From the NCBI GenBank assembly GCA_900109435.1, contig FNZT01000011.1:124001-188000 (forward strand): DNA of 64,000 nt, in the 5' to 3' direction. Below are positions 35,463 through 43,827 of this stretch, one piece after another; position 1 is the first letter of the stretch, and every line of letters begins with the position of its first letter. Source of the DNA: Ruminococcus sp. YRD2003. Lineage in GTDB: Bacteria; Bacillota; Clostridia; Oscillospirales; Ruminococcaceae. The position numbers and the translations under genes were made by a program. Below the pieces are notes generated by a model. It saw nothing but the letters and a program-made list of their open reading frames with translations, was not told where the DNA came from and searched no databases.

Positions 35463-35596
35463 GCCAGATTTTTACTCCTTTTCTGTTATTTTTCGGCAAA
35501 AAGCTTCTTTGATTATAGCATATATTTATATAAATAGCAAGGGGACGCGGCGAAAAACTTGCGATACAGAAGCAATACGGAGTATTAATCGAGGAA

Positions 35597-35699
35597 GAGC
35601 CTCCCCACTGTACGCTTTCCTTAACCGAAAAAAGCGGGTCACCGAGCCCCAAACTTGCGTTCTGAACTCAGTGACCCACGAAACTGCCCGAGGGGGCTC
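35597..35699. repeat. Structured repeat C, copy 2
   Basis: Outer stem GAGCC / GGCTC-type with C- and G-runs (35597-35606 / 35692-35699), inner stem GGGTCACCGAG / CTCAGTGACCC, and conserved flanks CCGAAAAAA and ACGAAACTGCCCGAGGGG. It lies downstream of spoIIID in the 35463-35796 gene-free gap. Confidence 0.75.
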
Positions 35700-35790
35700 C
35701 CCTCTGTACGCTTTCCTTGACCGAAAAAGCGGGTCACCGAGCCTCAAACTTGCGTTCTGAACTCAGTGACCCACGAAACTGCCCGAGGGG
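35698..35790. repeat. Structured repeat C, copy 3 (tandem with copy 2)
   Basis: Nearly identical direct repeat of copy 2, sharing its last bases. It ends seven bases before the spoIIID stop, where it could also act in transcript ending. Confidence 0.75.
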
Positions 35791-35796
35791 CTCCCC

Positions 35797-36072
35797 TCAG
35801 TATCCCCGCTTGTGTTTTGCGATTTCCCTGTATTTCTCGCGGGTAGCGAGCCCGCCGCGGATATGCCGCTCCTGCTTGTTTATCTCGAGTACGTCCTTGA
35901 CCTGCGAGTACAGCTCGGGATCTTCCCGTTTCAGCCGCTCGCTGACGTCCTTGTGTACCGTGCTTTTGGATATGCCGAACTGCCTTGCAGCGGCGCGGAC
36001 GGTCGCCTTTTTCTCGAGTATGTACCGTCCGAGTGTCACAGCCCGCTGAGCGGGTGGTATTTTCAAACGCAT
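35797..36072 (-). CDS. spoIIID: Sporulation transcription factor SpoIIID
   Basis: A 91-residue DNA-binding protein of the mother-cell sporulation programme. The helix-turn-helix (TVRAAARQFGISKSTVHKDV) and the C-terminal basic motif RHIRGGLATREKY match SpoIIID. The start is uncertain: ATG at 36072 and GTG at 36075 both lie unusually close to the AAGGAG sequence (36075-36080). No other start codon lies near the family's usual N-terminus. Confidence 0.93.
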   Translation of the reverse strand: MRLKIPPAQRAVTLGRYILEKKATVRAAARQFGISKSTVHKDVSERLKREDPELYSQVKDVLEINKQERHIRGGLATREKYREIAKHKRGY

Positions 36073-36139
36073 CACTCCTTCGTCTATTCTGCGGACAATA
36101 ATATATATGCAGGATAGGCGAAGAAAATAACGTATCTTG

Positions 36140-36322
36140 TCAGTTCTGGTGACGTACTACTCCGTACTCATCGTCGAGGCGATAGTACGGGCAGGCATAG
36201 TTTGTGCCCTGTATAAAGCGCGCCATCTCGTCCTCGTCGAGGTCGACCATGCATACATAGCAGTCGCAGTCGTCGTCGTAGACGTAATTGGTGCAGGTCT
36301 CGCAGTTTGTTGCAGTTTTCAT
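36140..36322 (-). CDS. Small cysteine-rich protein (DUF6472-like)
   Basis: A 60-residue acidic protein with six cysteines arranged CETC...CDCYVC...CPYY, likely a metal-binding mini-protein. The start at 36322 (MKTATNCETC) follows AAGGAGGATACAT; the longer frame has no ribosome site. The family name is from memory of similar Firmicutes proteins. It lies between spoIIID and the germination operon, all on the same strand. Confidence 0.7.
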   Translation of the reverse strand: MKTATNCETCTNYVYDDDCDCYVCMVDLDEDEMARFIQGTNYACPYYRLDDEYGVVRHQN

Positions 36323-36359
36323 ATGTATCCTCCTTATGTATCGGGACATACCGTCCCGT

Positions 36360-36890
36360 TTATCCGATATATACCGTTCCGATGAAGCCGTCACGCGACA
36401 GCTCGGGAACCTCGGCGCTACCGCTTCCGAGCAGCTCGCCGAGGACGGTCACGATGTCGCACCTGCCGATAAGCTCCTGCTCCTGCGCGACTCTGACCGC
36501 TCCTTCAAGCTCTTCCGCTGTCCTCGCAGCGAGGAATCCCGCACCGCTCCCACGCGGACAAGCCACGATACACGACGGCGACACCTTCCACTCGCGGAGC
36601 ATTCGCTCAAGTGTGTCGGTGCAGTCGCAGCCGTCGAGCAGTACAAGCTCGGTATAGCCCGTGAATATCTTTTTCCCGCCGCGAAGTTCAGCTGCGGAAA
36701 GTGCCTCTTCGGGCGAATCTGCGCTGACGGTCACGACCTCGTCCTCCTCCGAGAAGAAGGACATCGTCACGGAATCAGCTCCGATAACTGCCACGCGCAG
36801 GTAACTCTTGTCGCTGACATTTCCGTCGGACGCACAGCTCGCAAGCAGACCCGCTGCCATGAGCGCGAGCCCTATTTTAAGCCCTTTCAC
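36360..36890 (-). CDS. Short GerAC-like germination lipoprotein
   Basis: The third gene of a gerA-type operon, about 176 residues. It has a lipoprotein signal with lipobox LLASC (cysteine near residue 19) and one alpha/beta region. Known GerAC/GerKC proteins are about 370-400 residues, so only the N-terminal domain seems present. The chosen start is GTG at 36890, 11 bases after GGGAGG; GTG at 36902 overlaps that ribosome site. Both overlap the end of the GerAB gene. A natural stop and intact coding suggest a reduced form rather than a frameshift. Confidence 0.65.
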   Translation of the reverse strand: MKGLKIGLALMAAGLLASCASDGNVSDKSYLRVAVIGADSVTMSFFSEEDEVVTVSADSPEEALSAAELRGGKKIFTGYTELVLLDGCDCTDTLERMLREWKVSPSCIVACPRGSGAGFLAARTAEELEGAVRVAQEQELIGRCDIVTVLGELLGSGSAEVPELSRDGFIGTVYIG

Positions 36891-37887
36891 GCTTGCGGAC
36901 ACCTCCCTTCAGCAATCCCTCTGCGGGCACGATGAGCAGCGCTGTGAGTGACGCCGCTGCGTACAGCTCCGTATTCCGCGAGGGAGCGCTCATTACTGCT
37001 CCCGCTGCCGCCATTATCACAAGTGCGAGCGTACAGCGGAAGCGCTTCAGTTTCGGGAAAGTCCGCGCGGCAAGGTACTCCGCAGCCGATGCCTGCACCG
37101 CCGCAGTGTAGACAGCGAACACCGAGAACACAACAAGAAACAGCGAATCTGTGCGCTGTACGGGGAAGGGCTGCGAGAGCTGAGCCGCCGATATCACGGG
37201 GAAGCCGAGCACTTCCATGATACCGCCCGTCACGAGCACTGCCGTGAACAGCACCACCCCCGAGAGCACCGCTTTGCACGTAAAATAGAGGACGGCGGTG
37301 TCAGTCCTGTCGTCGGCTGTGAAGCCGAGCAGCACGGCAAAACTGCCAAGACCGCCGCTTGCTCCGAAGCCGCGTATCAGCTCGCGCCAAAGACTGCTCC
37401 CCGCGGGACGGATGACGTTTCCCATGTCCGACTGTAACGCCGCGCTGACGGTCACTATCACCACGCATACCGCTCCGAGCCCAGCCGCGATGACGGCGGA
37501 CCTCGCGAGTGCCTTTATCCCCGAGGACGAGACATACACGCACACCGACGCGACCAGTCCCGCGACCGCGAGCCGCCCGAATATGCCTGTGCGCTCATAG
37601 GGAATATAGATGACCTCGCTCGCCTCGCGCAGCATGGCGAACAGTGCTCCGCCCCACATGAGCACGCAGGCGAGCAGTACAAGGCGGACAATCGTGCCGC
37701 AGTCCGCAAGTGTGCGTCCGCGGTCGTATGCTCTCGCGAGCGGGAGCGCGAGAAACAGCTGCATAAGGCTGCCCGCCGAGAAACCGACAGCCGTCATCAC
37801 ACATATCCTGCCGTGCAGGCAGAATAGCGCAAATGCGTCCCCGATGAGCAGCAGAGCCGCGAGCTGGAGCTTACTTATCCTATTCAT
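36877..37887 (-). CDS. GerAB-type germinant receptor permease subunit
   Basis: A 336-residue multi-span membrane protein of the spore germination permease family (APC superfamily fold), expected to sense or bind the germinant in the inner spore membrane. The start at 37887 (MNRISKLQLAALLL) follows TGGAGGCTTACC; a longer frame overlaps the upstream gene and is not membrane-like. It overlaps the GerAA gene by 8 bases and the GerAC-like gene by 14. Family members are usually about 360 residues. Confidence 0.82.
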   Translation of the reverse strand: MNRISKLQLAALLLIGDAFALFCLHGRICVMTAVGFSAGSLMQLFLALPLARAYDRGRTLADCGTIVRLVLLACVLMWGGALFAMLREASEVIYIPYERTGIFGRLAVAGLVASVCVYVSSSGIKALARSAVIAAGLGAVCVVIVTVSAALQSDMGNVIRPAGSSLWRELIRGFGASGGLGSFAVLLGFTADDRTDTAVLYFTCKAVLSGVVLFTAVLVTGGIMEVLGFPVISAAQLSQPFPVQRTDSLFLVVFSVFAVYTAAVQASAAEYLAARTFPKLKRFRCTLALVIMAAAGAVMSAPSRNTELYAAASLTALLIVPAEGLLKGGVRKRERA

Positions 37888-39337
37888 GGTAAGCCTCCAC
37901 CGTAAATCCGCGGCGCAGCATCCTTCGCATACCGAGCCGTACTGCCGTGTCGCCCGTCCCAGCCGCCGTAAACGGCGAAAGCGGAGCTGTAAACGGGAAG
38001 CCGTAGTCCTCGGTCGCACAGATGTTGGTCAGCACGGCGCACGCCAGCAGACTTATACCGAAAACACCCATGATACCGCCCGATACAAGGAAGGCGAGCC
38101 TCAGCACCGTAACCTGCGGTGCAAGGTCGGGGACGACAAGTCCGCCAAGTACGGCAAGTGCCGTCATCGTCAGCAGCGGAGTGCTCACCAGCCCAGATTT
38201 TACGGCAGCGTCGCCGACGATAAGTCCGCTGATTATACTGACAGCTCCGCCGACAGGCTTCGGCAGTCGTATTCCCGCCTCGCGTATCATCTCATACATC
38301 ATCAGCACGATGAGCGCCTCCGCCATTATAGGCAGCGGAGCACTCTTTTCCGCGTCCGCAAGAAGCATCAGCAGCGTGCTGTTGAGAAGCTCGGGGTGGT
38401 GCATGACTATCGCGGTGTAGACCGCGGGCAGCAGCACCGCGATGATGAAAGCTCCGTACCTCAGCCAGCGTCCGAAGACCGCGTAGTACGGCTTGTAGGC
38501 GTAGTCGTCGAGCGTGTGAAAGCTCTCGCACAGCAGCCGCGGCACCGTTATCGCGTAGGGTACGCCGTCTATCAGGACGGCTGCCCTGCCCTCTATCAGC
38601 TTCGAGCAGAGAACATCGGGACGCTCGGTTATGCCCGACGAGCTGAACAGCTCAAAGCTGCGCTTTTCTAAAAACGGGCGGATATAGCCCGTCGAGAGCA
38701 CCGATTCCAGCCTGATATCTGCGAGAGAGCGGCGTATGCGGTCGAGCAGACGCTTCGGCACGCGGTCGCGCATATAGCAAAGGCAGATGTCCGTGCGTGA
38801 GCGCTCGCCCTTGACCGACAGCTCCATTACGAGTTCGGGGGACTTCAGCCGCCGCCGTATCAGCGACATATTCGTCCGCACTGTCTCCGTGAAGCCTTCG
38901 TGACTGCCCATGATGTTGCCCTCACCCGAGGGCTCCTGAATCCCGCGGGAGGCATATCCCTGCACTCCGAAAGCAAGCGCTCGGTCGGCTCCCTCGGCAA
39001 TGAGCACCGCAAAGCCCGAATTCAGCAGGCGGAAGAGAGTGTCGTAATCATGTGCCTCGGGACGGTCGGTCGAGAGCAGGAGCTCGGTCTGTATATAGTG
39101 AAACAAGGCGGCTGCGCTGCCCTGCGGAGCTATGCCCGTTATCGGACCAAGTACCAGCTCAGCGGCTGTCTGCGACGACATCATGCCCTCGCAGCATATC
39201 AGTGCGCAGGCTATCCCGCCCGTCGTGAACTCGTTGACGAGCACATCCGACGAGCCGCCCGAAAGCTGCTTTATCCTTGCGATATTTTCGCGAAGCACCG
39301 ACTCTATCGGCTGATTTTCGCATTCATTCCGTATCAT
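37880..39337 (-). CDS. GerAA-type germinant receptor subunit
   Basis: A 485-residue protein with a large N-terminal soluble domain (about 1-285), then membrane helices. It has the GerA signatures RGIQEPSGEGNIMGSHEGFTE (split motif at about 133-153), IRRRLKSPEL, and GRAAVLIDGVPYAITVP near 250. With the AB and AC subunits it forms a nutrient receptor for spore germination. It is the first gene of the operon. Confidence 0.92.
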   Translation of the reverse strand: MIRNECENQPIESVLRENIARIKQLSGGSSDVLVNEFTTGGIACALICCEGMMSSQTAAELVLGPITGIAPQGSAAALFHYIQTELLLSTDRPEAHDYDTLFRLLNSGFAVLIAEGADRALAFGVQGYASRGIQEPSGEGNIMGSHEGFTETVRTNMSLIRRRLKSPELVMELSVKGERSRTDICLCYMRDRVPKRLLDRIRRSLADIRLESVLSTGYIRPFLEKRSFELFSSSGITERPDVLCSKLIEGRAAVLIDGVPYAITVPRLLCESFHTLDDYAYKPYYAVFGRWLRYGAFIIAVLLPAVYTAIVMHHPELLNSTLLMLLADAEKSAPLPIMAEALIVLMMYEMIREAGIRLPKPVGGAVSIISGLIVGDAAVKSGLVSTPLLTMTALAVLGGLVVPDLAPQVTVLRLAFLVSGGIMGVFGISLLACAVLTNICATEDYGFPFTAPLSPFTAAGTGDTAVRLGMRRMLRRGFTVEAYHE

Positions 39338-39404
39338 TTTCTCACCTCGAGAGTAGTATGCTACGAGATGAGGATATTATCCGTAAAGTATGCCTTGCGA
39401 CAAG

Positions 39405-39430
39405 TAAAAAGGGCGGATAATATCCGCCCT
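39405..39430 (-). terminator. Terminator of corA
   Basis: AGGGCGGATA (39410-39419) pairs with TATCCGCCCT (39421-39430); on the minus strand a T-run follows, six bases after the corA stop. Confidence 0.85.
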
Positions 39431-39435
39431 AACAG

Positions 39436-40362
39436 CTATTTCTTCTTCCACTTTATCAGTATCACAGCTGCGACCGCCGTCAGGAACACTGCCAGCGATA
39501 TCGGGAACCATGTGAATGGCAGCGGCAGGTCCACTGTGTTGATACCGTACAGCGCAAAGATGATGTTCGGTATCTCCATTAAAATGGTGACGATAGTCAG
39601 GCGCCACATCACGATGTTCAGATTGTTCGATATTACAGACGAGAAGCCGTCCATCATACTCGACAAAATGCCCGAATATATGCTCGACATCTCTATCGCC
39701 TGCTTCATCTCGATGAGTACGTCCTCAAGAAGATCCTGATCCTCGTCGTAGAGCTTGATGACGCGCCCGCGGAATATCTTCTCTATCGTTGCCTCGTTCG
39801 CCTTCAATGAAGTCGAAAAATATACGAGGGATTTCTCAAGCGCCAGAAGCTGCATGAGAAGCTCGTTCTTCATCGCGTCGTGAAGCTGCTGCTCGGCTGC
39901 GGATGACAGCTTATCTATCTGCTTCAGGTAGTACAGGAACAGCGCTGCTATCCTCAGCAGGAGCTGCAATACAAAACGCGTCTTGAACGTCGGGCGTAGG
40001 TTGCGTATCGTACCTCGCACCGCCTCGTCGATTATCTGCGTAGCGTGCAGCGATATCGTAAACACGTTTTCATCTGTGATTATTATGCCGATAGGCATGG
40101 TGTAGAACACCTTCGTCTCGTCCTCCTCGGTCGAGGCTACGGGCGTGTCTACGATGATGAGGGTCTGGTCGTCCTCGCGCTCGATACGCGAAGACTCCTC
40201 CTCATCGAGTGACGACTTGACGAAGCCGCTGTCGAGCCCGAAGTCGTCGATAAGCATCTTTATCTCCTGCGGAGACGGGTCTATCACCGATACCCAGCAG
40301 CCGCTCTCAATGGAATCTAAAGGGTCGAGCCTGCCGTTATCGGAGGTGTAGTAGTTTATCAT
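39436..40362 (-). CDS. corA: CorA-family magnesium transporter
   Basis: A 308-residue divalent-cation channel. A cytoplasmic funnel domain with a long helix (about 150-240) precedes two C-terminal transmembrane helices. The pore signature is YGIN (in ALYGINTVDLP) rather than the usual YGMN; GIN variants occur in distant CorA proteins. The C-terminus is basic (KWKKK). The start follows GAAAGGAGATATATCCG. An upstream small ORF (40431-40520) shares its promoter. Confidence 0.9.
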   Translation of the reverse strand: MINYYTSDNGRLDPLDSIESGCWVSVIDPSPQEIKMLIDDFGLDSGFVKSSLDEEESSRIEREDDQTLIIVDTPVASTEEDETKVFYTMPIGIIITDENVFTISLHATQIIDEAVRGTIRNLRPTFKTRFVLQLLLRIAALFLYYLKQIDKLSSAAEQQLHDAMKNELLMQLLALEKSLVYFSTSLKANEATIEKIFRGRVIKLYDEDQDLLEDVLIEMKQAIEMSSIYSGILSSMMDGFSSVISNNLNIVMWRLTIVTILMEIPNIIFALYGINTVDLPLPFTWFPISLAVFLTAVAAVILIKWKKK

Positions 40363-40430
40363 CGGATATATCTCCTTTCGCAGTATTTACTGCGAAGAAG
40401 CTTCACCGCCGTGCTGTCCTGCGCGGGAGA

Positions 40431-40520
40431 TCAGGCGTCAGGGCACAAAAACGGAGGCACGCATACAGCTCTTCGCAGCATGGGATGATCCATACAATTC
40501 CCATAAGGGTCTGAACTCAT
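40431..40520 (-). CDS. 29-residue upstream ORF in the corA leader
   Basis: A small ORF with a strong ribosome site (TTGGAGGTGCATTT then ATG at 40520), starting MSSDPYGNCMDHPMLRR and ending in a Cys- and Pro-containing tail (VPPF, CPDA). It lies about 23 bases after the predicted transcription start and 68 bases before corA, in the same direction. It has no similarity I recognise. By analogy with the leader peptides of Mg2+ transporters (mgtL, corL in Salmonella) it may control corA expression; this is inference. Confidence 0.55.
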   Translation of the reverse strand: MSSDPYGNCMDHPMLRRAVCVPPFLCPDA

Positions 40521-40549
40521 AAATGCACCTCCAAAATCAAAGTATATTT

Positions 40550-40578
40550 ATTATACCACACTTACCTAAAGAATGCAA
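40550..40578 (-). promoter_or_regulatory. Promoter of the corA leader ORF and corA
   Basis: On the minus strand, TTGCAT (40573-40578), 17 bases, TATAAT (40550-40555). Confidence 0.75.
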
Positions 40579-40611
40579 CAGGCGGACGATATTTTTTTCA
40601 ACATCAAATGT

Positions 40612-40843
40612 AGGGGCGCATTACAGCAAAGCTGCATATAGCATCACAATCCAAATCGAAGATTTGGTGTGCTGCTTATCCGTGCGCCCAATAATTACCA
40701 ACAAATTCGCGGGACGTCGAAGACGCCGTCCCCTACGATATGTTTCGGTCACATTTTGCTGTGTAGGGGCGCCCTTTGGGCGTCCGCGCAAAATAATACC
40801 CGTGCATAATAACACGGACTGCCAAAGGCAGCCCCTACAAACG
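40612..40843. repeat. Dispersed repeat B, copy 3 (longest)
   Basis: The first 80 bases repeat 33029-33110. Beyond that, additional GGGGCG/CGCCCC and GGGACG/CGTCCC palindromic units are chained (for example GTAGGGGCGCCCTTTGGGCG and CTGCCAAAGGCAGCCCCTAC). This looks like a composite of several palindromic units. It fills most of the 40521-40876 gap. Confidence 0.8.
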
Positions 40844-40876
40844 TATCCGCAGCCGATTGCGGGGTGCTTGCATTTT

Positions 40877-40905
40877 TTGTCCGAATCGCTTATACTATAT
40901 ATGAT
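40877..40905 (+). promoter_or_regulatory. Promoter of the GNAT gene
   Basis: TTGTCC (40877-40882), 17 bases, TATGAT (40900-40905), 22 bases before the start codon. Confidence 0.6.
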
Positions 40906-40927
40906 AAAATCAATAGGAGGCTCCAAT

Positions 40928-41362
40928 ATGATACGCGAGATAACAGCAGCAGACTTCGACGGGCTGATGACTCTGTACGACCAGCTCCACGGCAACCCCT
41001 TCCCCGAAAAGGACGAACGTGTTATGGGCGTCTGGAACAGTATTCTCGCCGACCCGAACCACCACATCATCGTCGCGGAAGAGGACGGGAAGATAGTCTC
41101 GACCTGCGTGTGCGTCATTATCCCAAACCTCACTCACGAGCAGCGTCCCTACGCCTTCATCGAGAACGTCGTCACCGACAGCGCATACCGCGGCAGAGGG
41201 CTCGCGACTGCCTGCCTCGGCTTCGCGCGCGATATTGCCCGCCGTGAGAACTGCTACAAGATGATGCTGCTCACAGGCTCGAAGGAGGAGAGCACTCTCC
41301 GCTTCTATGAGCGTGCCGGCTACAACAGAAACGACAAGACCGCATTCATACAGTGGCTGTAA
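40928..41362 (+). CDS. GNAT-family N-acetyltransferase
   Basis: A 144-residue acetyl-CoA-dependent acyltransferase. The GNAT beta-sheet core is visible, with FIENVVTDSAYRGRGLATACL holding the acetyl-CoA loop (R-G-R-G-L-A), and a C-terminal YERAGY motif. The substrate is unknown. The start at 40928 follows AGGAGGCTCCAAT; the long upstream extension of the frame runs through repeat B and is not coding. Confidence 0.92.
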   Translation: MIREITAADFDGLMTLYDQLHGNPFPEKDERVMGVWNSILADPNHHIIVAEEDGKIVSTCVCVIIPNLTHEQRPYAFIENVVTDSAYRGRGLATACLGFARDIARRENCYKMMLLTGSKEESTLRFYERAGYNRNDKTAFIQWL

Positions 41363-41382
41363 ATCCACGGAGGTGACATACC

Positions 41383-42060
41383 ATGATATACCTGCTTGAG
41401 GACGACAGCGGCATTCAGAATTTCGTGCTGTATGCACTGCGCAGCTCGGGCTTTGAGGCGGAGGGCTTCGAGACCCCGTCCGCATTCCGCAGGGCGATGA
41501 GCGAGCGGCTGCCCGACCTGCTCCTGCTCGACATCATGCTGCCCGAGGAGGACGGCATATCCATACTGAAAAAGCTCCGCGCCTCGAATGAAACGCACAG
41601 GCTGCCGATAATCATGCTAACCGCCAAGTCGACCGAATTCGATATGGCAAACGGGCTCGACAGCGGCGCTGACGACTACATCACCAAGCCTTTCGGTGCT
41701 ATCGAGCTAATATCCCGCATAAACGCCCTGCTCCGACGTGTCGGCAGTTCTGACAGCGGAAGCTCGCTAACTGCGGGCGATATCACACTGATACCCTCGC
41801 GGAGAGAGGTGCTGCGCGGTGAGGAGCGCATATCCCTGACGCTCAAGGAGTATGAGCTGCTCGCTGCGCTGATGAAGAGCAGTGGCAGGGTCATACCCCG
41901 CGATGAGCTCCTCAGAAGCGTGTGGGGATTCGATTTCACGGGCGAGAGCCGAACCCTCGACGTGCATATACGCACCCTCCGCGCAAAGCTCGGCGAGAGC
42001 GGTAATATTATAGAAACCGTCCGCGGAGTGGGCTACAGGATAGGTGACGCAAATGACTAA
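41383..42060 (+). CDS. Two-component response regulator, OmpR/PhoB type
   Basis: A 225-residue regulator. The receiver domain (1-118) has the acidic pair LLEDD, the phospho-acceptor in LLLLDIMLPEEDG (about D51), the T/K pair in MLTAKS and YITKPFG. The C-terminal winged helix (about 128-222) includes LTLKEYELL, RDELLRSVWG and VDVHIRTLR-like (LDVHIRTLRAKL), ending VRGVGYRI. It follows the GNAT gene and overlaps the kinase gene by 8 bases. A PhoB/PhoR-like phosphate role is possible but not shown. Confidence 0.95.
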   Translation: MIYLLEDDSGIQNFVLYALRSSGFEAEGFETPSAFRRAMSERLPDLLLLDIMLPEEDGISILKKLRASNETHRLPIIMLTAKSTEFDMANGLDSGADDYITKPFGAIELISRINALLRRVGSSDSGSSLTAGDITLIPSRREVLRGEERISLTLKEYELLAALMKSSGRVIPRDELLRSVWGFDFTGESRTLDVHIRTLRAKLGESGNIIETVRGVGYRIGDAND

Positions 42061-43726
42061 AAAAATATTCCTGAGCATTATGCTCGTCTCGTTTCTGGCA
42101 GCTGCGGCGGCAATATTCCTGCTTACGGGTGTTTCCTACAAGTACAGCGAAGAGACATCCTCCGAGCACCTGCGGCAGAGCTGCACGATGATAACCTCAG
42201 CGGTCGAGCACAGCGGCAGGAAATACCTCGATGAGACCGACTTCGGCGACCTCCGCGTTACGTGGATATCCGACAGCGGACGCGTCATTTTCGACTCCCA
42301 GCACGACCCGCTAAAGCTCGACGACCACTCCGACAGACAGGAGGTCGAGGAGGCTATGCGCTCGGGGAACGGCGAGTCGGAACGCTATTCGGACACCCTT
42401 ATGACCAAGACCGTCAACCGAGCACGGCGTCTCTCTGACGGCTCCGTCATTCGCGTATCAGGCGTTCAGCGGTCGTTCACGGCACTGCTGCTGAAAAATC
42501 TTCAGCCCCTCGCGGTGATGCTGACTGCGCTGTGGGCGTGCTCTCTGGCGGCGGCGATACTTATCTCGCGTCATATCGTCCGCCCGATAAACAATATCGA
42601 CCTCGACCGTCCCATGACCGAAAAAAGCTACAAGGAGCTCGCTCCGCTGCTGAAAAAGCTCCGCAAGCAGAACGGCAGGATCAACCGTCAGATGGTAGAG
42701 CTCCGACAGAGCCGTGAGCAGTTCAGCCTCATCACCGAGAGCATGAGCGAGGGACTCGTCGTAGCCGATCAGAAGGCGAATATCCTCACAAGCAACTCCA
42801 GCGCGTACGCTCTCCTCGGGACAGAAAAGAATGAAAGCGACCACACCATATTCTCGCTCTGCCGAACGGAGCAGTTCCGACACTGCATACAGAACGCAAT
42901 GGGCGGCAGACGTGCGGAATGCCTCATCAGCACCGACGGCGGAGAGCGCAGGGTCATCGCCTCCCCCGCGAACAGCCCCGACACCGTCAACGGTATAGTC
43001 GTGTTCATCCTCGACGTAACCGAGCAGCAGCAGCTTGAAACCATGCGCCGCGAGTTTACCTCGAACGTGTCACATGAGCTGAAGACTCCGCTCACCACTA
43101 TTTACGGCATATCGGATATGCTCGCAAACGGCATGGTCAAGTCCGAGGATGTGACCGCGCTGAGCAGCGATATCCGCCACGAGGCTGACCGCCTTATCAC
43201 ACTCATAAACGACATCGTGTCGCTCTCCAAACTCGACGAGGAGGAGTGCGCTCCGAGACAGGACGAGGAAGTCGACCTCTACGACCTCGCCGCAGACGTT
43301 ATCTCCCGCCTGAGAATGAGCGCGGACGAGAAGCACGTAACGGCAGAGCTCACAGGCGACCACGTTACCGTATCCGGCAGCCGCACCATTCTCGACGAGG
43401 TCATCTATAACCTCTGCGACAATGCTATCAAATACAACAACGAGGGCGGCAGCTTCTCCGTGAAAGTGTCGCATATCCCGATGAAGGCGATAGTCACTGT
43501 CAGCGATACGGGCACGGGTATCCCCGAGGCTCACCTCGGGCGTATATTCGAGCGCTTCTACCGCGTGGACAAGAGCCGCTCCCGCAAGATAAAGGGGACG
43601 GGTCTCGGACTTTCGATAGTCAAGCACGGCGTCAGCTACCACGGAGGCACGGTCCGCGTGGACAGCACCGTCGGCAAAGGCACGGCTTTCACTGTGGAGA
43701 TACCAATAGAAAAAAGACGGACATGA
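42053..43726 (+). CDS. Membrane sensor histidine kinase
   Basis: A 557-residue PhoR-like kinase. It has TM1 (about 5-27), an extracytoplasmic region (about 28-140), TM2 (about 145-175), a PAS-like domain (about 225-325), the H-box FTSNVSHELKTPLTTIYG, the N-box DEVIYNLCDNAIKYN and the G-boxes DTGTGIPE and KGTGLGLSIV. It pairs with the regulator just upstream. ATG at 42053 is chosen; a GTG at 42044 is an alternative. The stimulus is unknown. Confidence 0.94.
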   Translation: MTKKIFLSIMLVSFLAAAAAIFLLTGVSYKYSEETSSEHLRQSCTMITSAVEHSGRKYLDETDFGDLRVTWISDSGRVIFDSQHDPLKLDDHSDRQEVEEAMRSGNGESERYSDTLMTKTVNRARRLSDGSVIRVSGVQRSFTALLLKNLQPLAVMLTALWACSLAAAILISRHIVRPINNIDLDRPMTEKSYKELAPLLKKLRKQNGRINRQMVELRQSREQFSLITESMSEGLVVADQKANILTSNSSAYALLGTEKNESDHTIFSLCRTEQFRHCIQNAMGGRRAECLISTDGGERRVIASPANSPDTVNGIVVFILDVTEQQQLETMRREFTSNVSHELKTPLTTIYGISDMLANGMVKSEDVTALSSDIRHEADRLITLINDIVSLSKLDEEECAPRQDEEVDLYDLAADVISRLRMSADEKHVTAELTGDHVTVSGSRTILDEVIYNLCDNAIKYNNEGGSFSVKVSHIPMKAIVTVSDTGTGIPEAHLGRIFERFYRVDKSRSRKIKGTGLGLSIVKHGVSYHGGTVRVDSTVGKGTAFTVEIPIEKRRT

Positions 43727-43827
43727 GGTGTGCCGCGTCAAAAGCTGACTAAAACGGAAATTACTCTTGCTATTACCGAAATTCTGTGATATAATATGCT
43801 TACAGTAATTGCCAAAGGAGGTTGACC

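Noticed and set aside
40363..40520. M-box (Mg2+) riboswitch upstream of corA
   Set aside because: The conserved M-box core segments could not be found, and a small ORF with a strong ribosome site occupies the leader.
40523..40927. N-terminal extension of the GNAT ORF
   Set aside because: It runs through repeat B; the true start at 40928 has a strong ribosome site and matches family length.
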